This document shows, piece after piece, positions 11,407 through 22,936 of a DNA stretch of 64,000 nt. Origin of the DNA: Panaeolus papilionaceus. Its lineage: Eukaryota; Basidiomycota; Agaricomycetes; Agaricales. Made by a program: the position numbers and the translations under genes. The notes under the pieces were generated by a model. That model searched no databases, had not been told where the DNA came from, and saw nothing but the letters and a program-made list of their open reading frames with translations. Location of the stretch: contig JADNRZ010000012.1 of the NCBI GenBank assembly GCA_015501605.1, positions 186,001-250,000 of the forward strand, written 5' to 3'. The number at the start of each line of letters is the position of its first letter. The stretch's first letter is position 1.

Positions 11407-13088
11407 TCAGTCCTCCTCCATCTTGTTGGCATCGTCACCATCACCACCACTATTGTTTTTTAGAGTGCTGCCATAGATATGCAGCATCCGACGATGCTCT
11501 CTAGCTCTTGCAGCTTGTAAGGAGCGAATCTGATCTCCGAGTTCGCTGAGCATAAGAAGCCCGGTTCCTCCACACAACTGGGCCGATCGGATACTAGGAA
11601 ACACAGAATCAAGAAATGACGCCAGCCTTCTTTCTGCCATGGTGGTCGCCGGCCAGTTGATTGGTTGAAGTGAAATGTATTCGAGTGGGTGGAACGATGG
11701 AGTGGAAAGCGGTTCCGTTATATTCGTTGCATCGATTCGGAGAAGCAGATCGTTCAGTTGAGGTAAATGTTGCGCGATTAATGGAAAAACCAAAAAATCT
11801 GGTGCAGTAGTCTGGGATGACGTCCAGAGGTGCAGTGAAATCAATGTTGGCCATGCCTTGAAGATTTGTTCCAGCTGCTCGATTGATACAGACTCGATAA
11901 TAGGCAAGCATAGTTTGATTTTGCGAAGGCGCATCGAGAGAAGATGTCGACTTATGTAGTCAAAGGGCGCTCCTGTGTAAAGACCGAGAAGTTCTCGGTC
12001 CCTGTATGTCGTGACCGCGTATCGAATTTCGAGCTCGCTGAACTTGGGACCGAATGAGGAAGACATATATTGGAAAAGGTCTGACCAGGGAAAATGAGGG
12101 AGATTCGACTGGCCGTGGAATTGCAATATGAAGGTGAATGTCGTCAGGGCAGGAAGTTGGATGGTTCGCAGCAGTTTAGCTATTGTTTCAAACGAGCATG
12201 CCAGAGTCAAGCTTCGTAACCCAATGAATTCGATTTTACGTTGGGACCGCATAGGAGCGTCGTCAAACTTCAATTCTTGGATATAAAGGGAGCAAAGATG
12301 CTGCAACCCAGAGAAAGAGCTGAAGAAACTCCAAGGAAATTTCCCGCTATAATGGGTGATCTTCAATGCTGACAGATCTTGGAACGATTTCACCGCTTCT
12401 TGGGCAATATCACTGGGTAGAAACCCTTGAACTTGAAGTTTTCGAAGGAAAGATGCCCTGCTGAGACGAGAAATAAAGGAGGAGAAGTCTTGGTAACTTA
12501 GAGCTACCTCATCGTCCTCGCTGTCAATGCCACTACGTAACTGGACAACGCGAAGGTTTGTCGAATGAAGCACATGCAACAAACTGGTGCAGCAGAATGA
12601 GTCTCCTGCCCGCTGTGAGAAATGCAGATCTTGTAGGTTTGGAAGCAGCGGCTGCCCAGTTAGTGCATTGGCCAGAATTGTAGGAACGGAAGGGTGTAAG
12701 GTAATTGCTCCTTTGACATCACTCCCTACGGAACATGTAAGTATCCGGACACGACGACCAAAGCGTTGAAGTGTTTCCAGGTCTGATTTAGATATATCAC
12801 CGTCAATTACCTACATAAAGGGGCAATGGAAATTTAATCCAACGCGACGAACAACCTGAAGAAGACACACAAACATACCCATGTGTTTGACCTTTTTTCA
12901 AGTTTAAAGGTTGGCAGCAGGCTAAGAAGGGGTCGGATGCAAATTAGCTCGTGCCAAAGTACGTCTTGTGCGGGGTTTTGAAAGGCGCGGCATACTAGAG
13001 CAGCATCGTAACATTCCTTGTTGTACTCCTCCCCCAAATGTTCAAAAATCTCCTTCAGGAGATAGGTATTTTCGAGGACGGGATGCAT
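11407..13088 (-). CDS. F-box/LRR-like protein (intact paralogue)
   Basis: The clearest intact member of the local family: two exons, 12879-13088 and 11407-12810 (68-nt intron GTATGT..GTAG, phase 0), 537 aa. Exon 1 is the F-box: MHPVLENTYLLKEIFEHL, then CYDAALVCRAFQNPAQDVLW, ending at the conserved Trp where all family members splice. Exon 2 carries leucine-rich segments (LPNLQDLHF, LHSTNLRVVQL, FISRLSRASFLRKLQV and others). It ends with the family C-terminus: a FLDSVFPSIRS block, an IRSLQAARAREHRR helix and an acidic tail. The likely role is a substrate receptor of an SCF ubiquitin ligase in cytosol or nucleus; the F-box supports the role but the substrate is unknown. The start ATG (13086-13088) matches the position in the paralogues at 2078 and 15388. 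Confidence 0.85.
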
Positions 13089-13431
13089 ATTGGGAGGAGG
13101 AAAGCTTGCCTGCGTATAGAGATATCGTGGTACTGTGGTAGTTCGAAAAACGGAGCTTGTGGTTCCAACGTACACGACGATGATGGTTCTATTTAATGAA
13201 GAAGAATTACGTGATGGTCCGAATAAATGGCATTGGAAGAATGAGGCACGGTTCGATAAGACTTCGGGGCTCCAATAGGCAACCATCCATTAGAACAACA
13301 TGACAGCCAGAATTTTTATGGCGTGAATTACTCCGACGTCCTCTTACAAGCATTACACTATACCATCATTACCCGTGTTCTATACCTTGTGCTGCTGATT
13401 GATAACAGACTGAAAAACATTAAATGCGGGC

Positions 13432-13671
13432 TTAAACATCAGATCTCAGACGGTACACTTCCCCACTCCCCGCAGCTTGTAGTGAGCATATATGAGCCTC
13501 AATGCCACTTCGAAGAGCCTGTCTATTTGCCTGAGTAAAGGGGATTGTTTCCAACCTCTTATGATTCTCGAGACCTTCCGATGTTAGCCGCCCGTTGGTC
13601 GTACTATGTAGTAAGTCGTCTGACGGAGCATTGTTAAAAGGGAACACGGGTAGATCAATGTAGAAGGCCAT
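13432..13671 (-). pseudogene. C-terminal remnant of a further F-box/LRR-like copy
   Basis: A minus-strand frame ending in IEAHICSLQAAGSGEVYRLR resembles the family's C-terminal helix (IRSLQAARAREHRR). It follows the separately readable C-terminus of the pseudogene to its right (LDELHQQIIALQVTR), so it looks like the tail of another decayed copy. No F-box or LRR body is attached. Confidence 0.35.
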
Positions 13672-13839
13672 TATTCAAAATCGAATCAAGTATTGCATGA
13701 TTATGGCTACCATCAGCGAGGTTTCGTTCCTCGTTACATCTCCATCTGACTGGCATCTCCAGCAACATTTTCGAGGGTTTGAGAAGGTAGTGGGAGGATC
13801 CGAAGTCGTTCCATTTATCTCGTCACCTGTAAAGCGATG

Positions 13840-15388
13840 ATTTGTTGATGAAGCTCGTCCAAGGGACGACGAGTCCCATATCTATCAACGATAGAGACCG
13901 ATCAGATAACGGGAAAGATAGAATCAAGCGGTAATGCAAATTTTCTTGTACGTTGTGGATTTTCCTCCCACTTTATGGGGTGCAGCGCAATTGTCTTGAG
14001 TCTGTGAAGCGATGCTATTCTAGGTGGGTTCGTTATGACGGTTGCGTCAATTGGAAGCTGAAGATGGATGAGCTGAGGTAAACCTTGCGCGACCAATGAA
14101 AGAATGGAGGTATCGGGCGCAGTAACCCGAGAAGATGTCCACAGGCTGAGAGTTGTTAAAGTTGGCCATGCCCTGAACATTTGGTCAAGATCGGCCATAG
14201 AAACTGACTCGACAAAGGGGAAGAGTAGCCTAAGCTCTTTAAGGCGCATTTGAAGAAGGTGGTGGCTGATGTGGTTAAATGGCACACCTATGTAGGAATT
14301 GACGATGTTCCGATCTAGTCCCAGACTATGGATGTTGAGTGTGTTGAATTGAGGCCCAAATGAAACCAACATCGCTTTGAAAAGCTCTGGTCAAGGATAT
14401 TGAAGGTCACTCTCCTGGTCGTCGAATTCCAATTCAAAATCGAATTCACGAAAGGCGGGGGCCTTCACAATTCGCACAAGTTTGGACGCCGTTTGGAATG
14501 TGCACGAAACCGAGAAGCTTCGTAATGCAGTTAGTTCAACGTTTTTGTGCGTTTGATCGAGGACGAATTCTTCAAAATTCAGCTCGTGAATGGAAAGCGA
14601 TTGAAGGTATTGCAACTCAGCGAAAGAAGAGAACAGGGTGAAAGGAAAGCTGTGAGAGGGCGGTAAGAATATATTCAGTATTGAAAGGCTCCGGAACGAC
14701 TTGAACGCCTGTTGCGCAGCTTCGCTCGGTAAGAAATCCCTGGGATTAAGCTCGTGAAGCAAGGGCGCTTGACTGAGGCGAGATATAAAGGAGGAAAAAC
14801 CACAAAACCCAACAACGGCGTCCACGTCTTCGATTTCATGCCATAAGTGGACGGTACGAAGGTTGGTGGAGTGAAGGATGGGTAGCAATCCAGACGAAGG
14901 GTAGTTCCCCCACATATAATTTATTGAGAAGCTCAAATGCTGTAAATTTGGAAGCAATGGTTCACCAGCGAGGGAATTGGCCAGAATTATAGGCACCGAA
15001 GGGCGTAAGACTATCGCTCCTTCACCATAGTCCCCTAGACAAAACGAGAGGTATCGGACACGACGACCAAACTTCTGGAGGACCTCCATCTCTAATACAG
15101 AAATATGGCTGCCAACTATCCAAAAAATATCGCAGGGAATCAGTGAGGCCACAGTTGGAGGGGCATACAAAGACAAACCCATGTCTCCGACGCATCTTAA
15201 AACTGGAAATTATGAAGGAGATCTAGAAGGGGTCGAATGCTTTCTAGCTTTCGCCAAAGAACATCTTGAGCAGGGTTTTAGAAGGATCGACAAACCAGGA
15301 CAGCATTGTAGCATGCATTGTTGTCGTCCGCCTCCAAATGCTCAAAAATCTCCTTCAGGAGGTAAGTGCTTACAAGGACGGGGTGCAT
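13840..15388 (-). pseudogene. F-box/LRR-like paralogue disabled by nonsense changes
   Basis: Nearly full-length relative of the intact gene at 11407-13088 on the same strand. It starts at an ATG at 15386-15388 (MHPVLVSTYLLKEIFEHL). Exon 1 carries a stop where the intact copy has Gln (AFQNPAQD here reads SF*NPAQD, CAA to TAA) and another two codons after NFQF. The conserved splice after Trp is followed by a shift at the acceptor, as if one G were lost. Exon 2 reads well to YP*PELF, where the intact copy has FPWSDLF (TGG to TGA), and again to FPVI*SVS, where the intact copy has FPSIRSA (CGA to TGA). The remaining LRR-like body (LPNLQHLSF, LHSTNLRTVHL, FISRLSQAPLLHEL) is well preserved, so the inactivation looks recent. 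Three of the four visible stops are C:G to T:A changes. Confidence 0.8.
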
Positions 15389-15659
15389 ATTAGTTCAATC
15401 GCTGAAACGTTACCGGGACCGATGAGCAATAGATGGGACCGGGGGGTGGTCGTGATGGTGGAAGGGAAGAAAGCTTTTACGTGATGCTCTACCATTCTTC
15501 GACCGTGGCCGGCAACGATCCGCCTTGACTCAATTAATCTGGGGCCTCAAACATATTGAAATTTCTCGAACGCAGCGCATGATATTTATTTGACCCAGAG
15601 CCACCCCTCGTGAGCTATCTATAACCCTGTGTAAAGTATCTATGTCCGAATGGTCTGGA

Positions 15660-17940
15660 CTAAAAATACGGATACCGACGGTCTTGCTCAAATCGGCCAA
15701 TAAATAAATCCTCAATCATTTCAACGTCGAATGAGCGCACACCAGACGAGTCCGCTTCGACAATCGAAAGCGCGTAGGGATCAATTTTGCTCCATGGTGG
15801 GTCATCATCCTCTGATTTGGGATAAAGCTCCAAGTCAGTTGTGGATACAGATATACCGAAGTCTATTATATATGGTTTTCCGTCTTCGTCAAATACGATG
15901 TTGTTAGGCTTGATGTCGTTGTGCAGTATACCCGCCCCATTGATCGATTGAATAACAGATCGTAGTGTTTTACTAGAGAATAATATTTAGTTGAAGTTTC
16001 GAGCAATCAAAATGATTGAATACATACAATTCATCCTCCGTTATTCTGGGAAAGCGATCCCCCTCCTTATGTTTGCGATCCTGAAGAGTTTGCCTGCCAA
16101 GGTCTGCCATCAAAAGCATGGCAACACCCGTTTCTGGGTCTTCGAAGAGCCCATGAACCTTTGGAATCCCCTCTCTCACACCAGCGCCTTGCAAAGTTGA
16201 ATACACTTGGTATTCCTTGAGCAATGCTGCGTTTAGGTAGGATGCGTAAGACGCTTTCAGGATAACTGGACCTTCAACGATCGTGCTAGAATCGGAATCC
16301 GACAGTATTTTTGCGGTTCCTCGATAGATTCGGCATTGCCTTCCGCTCCCAGCGATCTCGCCAACCTCTATGTTGATGCAGTCCGATACGGGGTAGAATC
16401 TGCCACCTTCTGGTTCAGAAGTAAGTGACGAACTCGTAGGTTTTATAGCACATGAGGTTTTTGTCCGCAGAAACGCTGACGCCTTGTGGGAGTGAAACAC
16501 ACCAAGGTTGAAAGTCAGCAGTATCACCGGTCGTCGCGCGATTTCCTGGAAAGAAATGGTGCTAAGAAATGACAAAAATTCATGGTACCAGATGAAAGCT
16601 ACCTCGTCAAAGTTTTCTGGCAAGACCCGAGTGTGGATAACCTTCTGCTTTTTTGGCGAGGGCTGTCGCGCCTGACCTGGGTCTAGTCGTTCCTTTTTTC
16701 GACTTGATAAAAATATCTGAGTCGAGTCTCTGTTCAGACCGTCCTGTACGACAGCAGAGAAAAGAGCAATTTGTATCAGGCTGTATGACTCGTTTTGAAG
16801 CTCGAGGATATCCGAAAGGAACAGTGTATTGGTCGCTCGGTGACGGACGCCAATCCGTTGTGTATTGCCGTTACTGAGAACTATAAAGGTAGCATCATTT
16901 TCAACCGCAGTGTTCCACGCCTACAGCGAACATTAGTTGTTTTGAAGTGATGTATTTCCGATAATTGAACTTACGCGTTGAACGAAATGAGCCACACGGG
17001 GCCTGTCTTCCGATGAGCGCTGGCCCGACCTGCCTGAAACCCAAATGCAGGCTTTCTGAGGTGGTGATTGTGAAGGTTTTGGAGGTGTTTTATAGAGTTC
17101 TGCACAGGAGAAATATTTGGACCAAAATGCGCCTTCCCAGTCATGGGTTCTGTATTCCTTTTGCCTGGGACCTAGCGGCTCGAGCAAATATGTGGTGGCA
17201 AAGGTCGTTTTGAATGAATGAAGAAGACTTTTGTCAACAATGTCCTCTCCCTCCTGTGTTGGAGGGAAAAGCATGAATGTGCAAGGCGTACTCCTTTGAA
17301 AGTCTTTTGTGTCAGAATACTTGCCAATGTTCAAGCCTATTGAGCTGTTAACGTCGGGCTTTATACTGTGAACTGGGAGTGCTTGTGGTACCCTAACGGG
17401 CAGAGCGCACTCAAAAAGGAAGTACTCCGCGGCTGGACTGCGTGGAACGTAGTTGACGAATGACGGCCAAGATTCAGCCTTGGGATCAATGTGAAGCCTG
17501 GACGCGTATCGGCTGGCTGCAAATCCGATGTTATTATAGTACTGAGACATCAGTTCCTGTGCATTAGAAACGGCCCCTGGCTTGACTATCGCACGTGGAA
17601 AATTATAGGTCAGCTCAGGTAGACCATTTGCGGAGATAAAATCCTTAAATTGAGGACAGAAAGCTTTCTGGAGGTCCGCGAGGAGTGAAGAAGAAAGTAC
17701 GACATGTTGCAACGCCAGTTGACTGGATATGTGCCGATCCTCAAGACGAAGAGGCGGGTGAGGATGGAGGTCGTGTCGTAATCCCTTCTGAGCCAGGGTC
17801 CAGTCATCTAGCTCGAAAGCAGATTTCCTTGCGTTGTTGAGGAGGCGACGAAGATGCTCTGTGTATTGTTCTGACTGTAGGCCCAATGAGTCTATCCATT
17901 GGTTGGGTGACAGAACTGCATCGTTGGAGACTTCAACCAT
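15660..17940 (-). CDS. Protein-kinase-domain protein with an orphan N-terminal region
   Basis: Three exons: 16975-17940, 16028-16920, 15660-15972 (723 aa). A 57-nt stop-free stretch inside exon 2 (GTAGCT..TTCCAG) may also be spliced, giving 704 aa. The C-terminal part is kinase-like: a glycine-rich loop EIAGSGRQCRIYRG, a VILKASY lysine strand, hinge-like MLLMADLG, catalytic loop LHNDIKPNNIVF (D639) and IIDFG (D657). The catalytic loop reads HND instead of the usual HRD. The domain ends about 65 residues after DFG, so the C-lobe is short. Residues ~323-380 (AWNTAV..RIGVRHRATNTLFLS) resemble a region often placed before the kinase domain in Agaricomycete proteins; residues 1-322 are not recognised. 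No transmembrane segment is evident. Activity is uncertain, and FunK1-like or another fungal-expanded kinase family is the likeliest home. Confidence 0.75.
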
Positions 17941-18565
17941 CTAGAAATGTGTATTCAGATCATCAATTAGGTCTATAGCGAGGGACGTGTCAGGGTGTCA
18001 ACAATGAGGTTAGATGACTGTTGGAATTATGGAGCCGGCTAATCCGGCATTCATAGTTTATAATCTCCATATTAGCTCAGTAAGATAAGAATTTATATTA
18101 TTAATTATATTACTCACTTGTTATCTAGGTATATAACTACTTAGCTATGTAGTCTGTACATTAGTGTTATCGTGTAATACGTCGGTTTCACCCTCTGCGA
18201 CCCGTGCTGCCAACAATGACCTATCCTTGATGATAATGCAGACTTACGTCTTGGAAGGTTCGAACATCATCAGCAAGAAATAGTTCCACACATGCAGATT
18301 TCAATGACGTAATGCTCCTGTCTCACGAGTCAATTTTGAGCGGTTGTGAAGTCACAATTGGCGACGGGTTTTGACGAGAATCGAGATATCGCGGACACTT
18401 TTTCACTCTGACTGCACAGCCTATAACCAGATCTAATTAGTCCTAGTAGAGGTACAGTGCACGATCGTTGACCTGACTGGGCCGCTTTGTTCTTTTCCTA
18501 CATCAAATTCACGCCGTCTGGCGCATTGAATTTCAGACAGTGCGCCCACCAGTTTGTCCCCTATG
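17941..18565 (+). other. AT-rich non-coding stretch
   Basis: About 620 bp containing an AT-rich core (about 18060-18160, TATTATTAATTATATTAC-like). It lies between the start of the kinase gene and the 3' end of the next F-box pseudogene. No coding frame or RNA gene was seen; the part next to 17940 is presumably the kinase promoter. Confidence 0.4.
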
Positions 18566-20120
18566 TCACTTGTCCTCCCTAGAGACAACTAAATTTGGAA
18601 ACGAGTAATCGACCCAAAGTGCCAGAGGCGCCATCCGCCAATGCAAATCAGCCCTCGTCTCCAACCCGATATTCAGCGTCTTCAGAGGGTGAGACGAACA
18701 AAGGCATATCGGCAATCTGGGATATGCTCGAGGCTCAATCCTTAGAGTGATGCTAAGAGAACGGAAAAAAGAAAATCCCTCCCAGAAATTTTTCAGGTCC
18801 AACGGTTTGCACGCCTCCTTCACCCCCTTCATGAGCCTCATTTCTTCAATTTGTCTCCACCTCTGTCGCATCCTCCTCAGGTCTTCTTCGTTCAGGGTTT
18901 CTAAAAGAGGAACCTGGATTCTTAACTCGAGAGTCGTAGTCTGAGAATCGAATTTGCGATGACCCTGAATGGGACACCTGGTGGTCCATTCGAAATTGAA
19001 GCGCGATTCGGACAGTGCCCTGACGAAAATAGCCGCTCGTATTGGGCCTGAGTGAAAGCTCAACGACTCCAGAGTTCGAGCAGTCTGCGATTGAACCAAA
19101 AAAGGCTGCCCAGTCATATCGAAGCATATCCTGAGGGGTTTGCTGACTTGGACTGGTGAGAACAAACCAATGTGCAATCGAACGGAGTGATGGGCAATCG
19201 AGGTGCGGTAGAACCGTGAGAGCCACCTCGAAAGGGCATATCAACCATAGCGTCGATAGCTCTTCGAAACAAAGTTTCGTGTCGAAGTTGACTCTTATTC
19301 GTGTGGGACAATTAACGATGTTCAAAGTTGCCAGATTCAAGCATCGAAGGTTCTCCAACTGGGATAGCGAGACGAAGGATTCGAAGGGAACGGACAGACT
19401 CTTGTCAAGCTTAAGATCCAGGCTGGTCAGCGCCTGCAGTCTTGGGATGATTCGCAGCGTTCGAAGATAAAAAACTTCTACTGGCTCCACAGCTGTGAGA
19501 TACCTCAATGACTCTGGCGTCGAAGAAAGGTATTATAGGAAGATGTGTGCATGTGCTGCAAAGGACGACCCATGAACGACACCGACTTGAGGCGAGGAGC
19601 AAGCAATAATGGGGGTATGGCAAGATCAATGTCTAGCTCGCTCTCTGTATCCGGTTGGAAAGTAGCGGCTTTCCTTTCAAAGCATATGCTACCATGGCTG
19701 AAGCGGAACTGTCTATGCGCGACTGATTCCTCTTCGGGGCAACATGTACTTTACGAACTATTCTTCCAAATTTTGATAACCCTTTCAGGTCGTCTTCTCC
19801 AATAACCCCGTCCATTTGCTACTTTCACTGTGTGTTAGTTGACTGTGCCAGATAAATGATTTCGAGAGGTCGATGCACCCAACTAGTACTACCAGCATTC
19901 TCGTTAAATCGAAATTTGATAATGTTTTAAAAATAGGCAAAATGGAATGAAGTCCTCTCCAAAGGGGGTCTTGCGAGGGAACATGGAAGGCACTACGAAA
20001 CAGAGATACATTGGCCAAATCAGTTGAGTTTGTCAAATATCGAAGGATTTGGATGAGTGGGTCTAGCTGATACAGAACCCTTCCGCACACAGTGGTGCGT
20101 ACGCAGAGCAGATTCTGCAT
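18566..20120 (-). pseudogene. Divergent F-box/LRR-like pseudogene
   Basis: From 20120 downwards the F-box-like start reads QLDPLIQILRYL, then VPSQDPLWRGLHSILPIF. A second block (about 19815-19633) reads DDLKGLSKFGRIVRKVHV, matching LETLQRFGRRVRIL of the intact paralogue. Homology then continues in a different frame (LLLAPRLKSVSFMGRPL, near 19600). It changes frame again for the LRR block at 18846-19508 (LQALTSLDLKL, LRCLNLATLNIV) and once more for 18566-19177 (VPLLETLNEEDLRRM, ending ADLHWRMAPLALWVDYSFPNL). At least three frame changes cannot all be explained by plausible introns, so this is treated as a pseudogene. It is the most diverged copy of the family in the window. Confidence 0.6.
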
Positions 20121-20638
20121 ACCGGTTTTAGAGTATTTTGGGAGTTTGTGTGTATGTCCAGATAGTTCAATTCGAATTCTGGAGAAGAGATTCGGCTACT
20201 AATACAGAGGCGTCGACACAAAGGATAAATGCACAACAGTAATGAATGCAACACCAATCCCCGTCCGCATTTCTCTATATGATTCAACCAGTTACATAAT
20301 ACTTATTGCCCCCTTGTCGTATTTCCAATAAAAAATAATAAAAAATAACGTTTTAAGCCTTCGCCCATTGTAGTAGAGCCTCTGGAGCCGTGAATCATTC
20401 ACAGAACGGGGACTTTACAGACCAAGCTCCTCCCGAGTCCGCAGAATAAGTGACGACCAGAGAAGTCAATTACTCGTTCTACACAGCCCAAAGTCTAGTT
20501 ACAAGGGATACAAAAATACAATTTAGATCATAAACCTCGCAAACGACAACGAAAACACCAGTAAAAAAGTTGTAAATAAAGTTAAAGATAACGCAAGTCT
20601 TACAGGATATTGTTCATCAGATATCAAGTCTTTCTTTC
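20121..20638 (+). other. Non-coding interval before the metacaspase 3' end
   Basis: About 500 bp with an A/T-rich AATAATAAAAAATAA run near 20325-20350. On the minus strand this interval holds the metacaspase 3' UTR. No gene was seen. Confidence 0.4.
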
Positions 20639-22936
20639 TTACAAAATAAACTGTCGGTCTAGGTCCTAAGCAGCAACATTGCGTCAACGTCAATTCAGGG
20701 TAAAAAATATAGGGCACAACTCACCACGGGGTGCGTCCCAGATATTTGCGCCTTTTGATCATACTTGGGGATGAGAATGTCCCTGTGTGAATGGGGGTAA
20801 CATCGTTCAATAAGAGCACGACCAAGAAAGCGGAGGTAATCAAGCACCGAAGATGTCGTAGCAGTTGCTCGTAGGTTTGGTGAGGGTTATCCTCTGTAAC
20901 AGGTAATTTTACTTGAGACATCGCTAGAAAGAGGAACGGGATAGAAGGCGTACTGAGCGTCGTGATCAAGGCCTAATGCAGGATAAAATATATGAGAAGA
21001 GTGCTCGGCCATGGATGCTAAACATTTAACTTACATAACTCATTGCACCAACAGCCACACCACCATGGAAAGTGTCAGCACTAGTTTCGTCGTCTTTACA
21101 TGCCGAAAATGAGATCTAAAATCACGGAATGTCAATGTGAAGTACTGAAGTCGTTTTTTCTGGCATTTGCAACGCACCACATCGGCACTAGGGGCTTGCC
21201 CACGGCTGCGCATGCGTCGACTGATGTGCTGAACACTACGCAAGCGACCATGCGCAGAGTGCTAATAAACAAGATATATGTTAAGCCTGGAACAGGGCAG
21301 GAGTTTCAAGGTTTAGATGTACCAGATAAGGGAGATCTGGAGAGGGGGGGGGGGGGGGGGGGGAGATCAGACATGAATGGACGTATCAAAACGATATCCG
21401 GCCAATATTTACCAAGAACAGTGCCTGAGTGACAAGCCTAAGGAGCTAGAAATGAGAGAGGGATATATGCACAAGTTTATATGACCTACGTCAAAAACAG
21501 CCTAAGCAAGTCGTAGTTAGTCGTCTCAATCAATAAGTGCAGTATATCTGAGCAACAAACCGTAAGTCGAGCTCCAGGAGGAAGAGGTTCAACAAGAGTT
21601 TTGAACAGATCCTATTGTAGAGCAACATTAGGAAAAGGGTAACTTCACTAGCTGTTAGCAGACTCACATCATCGATAATGTCTCCTGCTTCTTTGAAATC
21701 CATTGGGAAAATGACTTCGTCCTTCCCGTCTAGCTCTTGACCACTTTCATCGTCTACTTGACCACCATGTCCGGAATCTAGCATAGAATGAGCTCAGAAA
21801 AATGTCGCTCCTTAGCAGTCAGTACAATCACTTACAGTGGAAAAACAAGGAGTCATGCATCCTTGCACCATCAACGAGCCAGCTCATGGCATTGAACATT
21901 TCCCGACGGGTAGGTTTGGCGGATGCACCGCCGAGCTCGTCGTCAGTTAGAAGAATAATGTTCTCAGATTTGAAGTTGTGGTGCTCTACAGCATTTGAAT
22001 TCGGATCCGACACTAAATCTCAGACAAGAGGAAAACTCACCCATCAAGTATTTCCTCATAGCCCTCGCGTCGTTTCCGCACCCTTTCAGAGCATCTTTTT
22101 GCCCTGTATAGTTGACTCCAACCTAAAGAACGTTACATGAGTAATACGCAACAGCAGACTGAATTCATGAGACATACACAAACAGCCTTTTTTCGTCCAG
22201 TACAATTTGAGAAACAAAACTTGGGATGTACAGGAATGAGGCGCAGGATTTCCTCAAATACTTCGTCGAGGCCTTTATCACCAGCAACACTACGTCCACC
22301 TGTTGATGATGCCGAAGACGGGTAAACATGTTCCCAGCTGCTAGTAGATGCTGGCGGTCTGGAAGCGTGTGAGGGTACATAAGGAATCCCTCCTTGAGGG
22401 CGTGAGGAACCAGCATGAGAGCCTCCTGCATGCGAAGGGGGTAAAAAAGGTGGGTAATGTTGGCTTGACCTCCCATAATATGCACCCGGAGATGGTTGAG
22501 AGGCTTGCGGTGCATAAGACGAGGGACGGGATGGGTATACTGAATATCTGTGGGATTCTAGGTCTGTTGAATACCTAGGTCCTGATGAATCTCGGTATGG
22601 CTCATGTCGTGAATAGTGGTATGAATGTCTATTATATCTGTCATCGTCGTCAATGGTTTCGGGGTAGCTTGCGGGGGTATATGGTCTGCGGCCTCTACTA
22701 GACCCCTCACTGGGAGTCCGACTGCGCGGTGGTGAAGAGTAATAGTGAGATCCTCGTTCGGTACGATCATCCTGATACTCGGAATCAGTGTATACAGCTC
22801 TGCTATAAGGTCTGCCACGATGCGAACCAGAATCAGAGTCACTGTAATACCCCGATATAGGTCTCGAAGACGAGCGAGCGTATGCAGAGGGTATCTGGGC
22901 ACCTAGATCGTGATCATCGTATATTGGGGTGACCAT
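20639..22936 (-). CDS. MCA1: Type I metacaspase
   Basis: Cysteine peptidase of clan CD cleaving after Arg/Lys, implicated in fungal cell death and protein quality control. Fourteen exons join cleanly to 505 aa: 22178-22936, 22041-22122, 21836-21985, 21668-21777, 21561-21611, 21490-21501, 21413-21437, 21323-21336, 21178-21261, 21035-21115, 20954-20972, 20848-20893, 20725-20782, 20639-20665. Exon 1 is a disordered Tyr/Ser/Pro/Arg-rich prodomain ending in the conserved CTGRKKAV. The p20 part has VGVNYTGQ, GCGNDARAM, the catalytic His in YSGHGG (H334) and the catalytic Cys in AVFDACHSGTV (C390). The p10 part has ISFSACKDDETSADTF and GAMSYALI, ending HPVDLDRQFIL. Several exons are tiny (12, 14, 19, 25, 27 nt). 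An alternative start at 23000-23002 (MSYSS plus a 45-nt intron) would extend the N-terminus by seven residues. Confidence 0.93.
21344..21363. repeat. 20-nt G homopolymer
   Basis: An uninterrupted run of 20 G on the + strand. On the metacaspase coding strand it is a poly-C tract inside the 76-nt intron 21337-21412, directly before the acceptor (CCCTCTCCAG), where it serves as the polypyrimidine tract. Length is likely polymorphic or assembly-sensitive. Confidence 0.9.
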
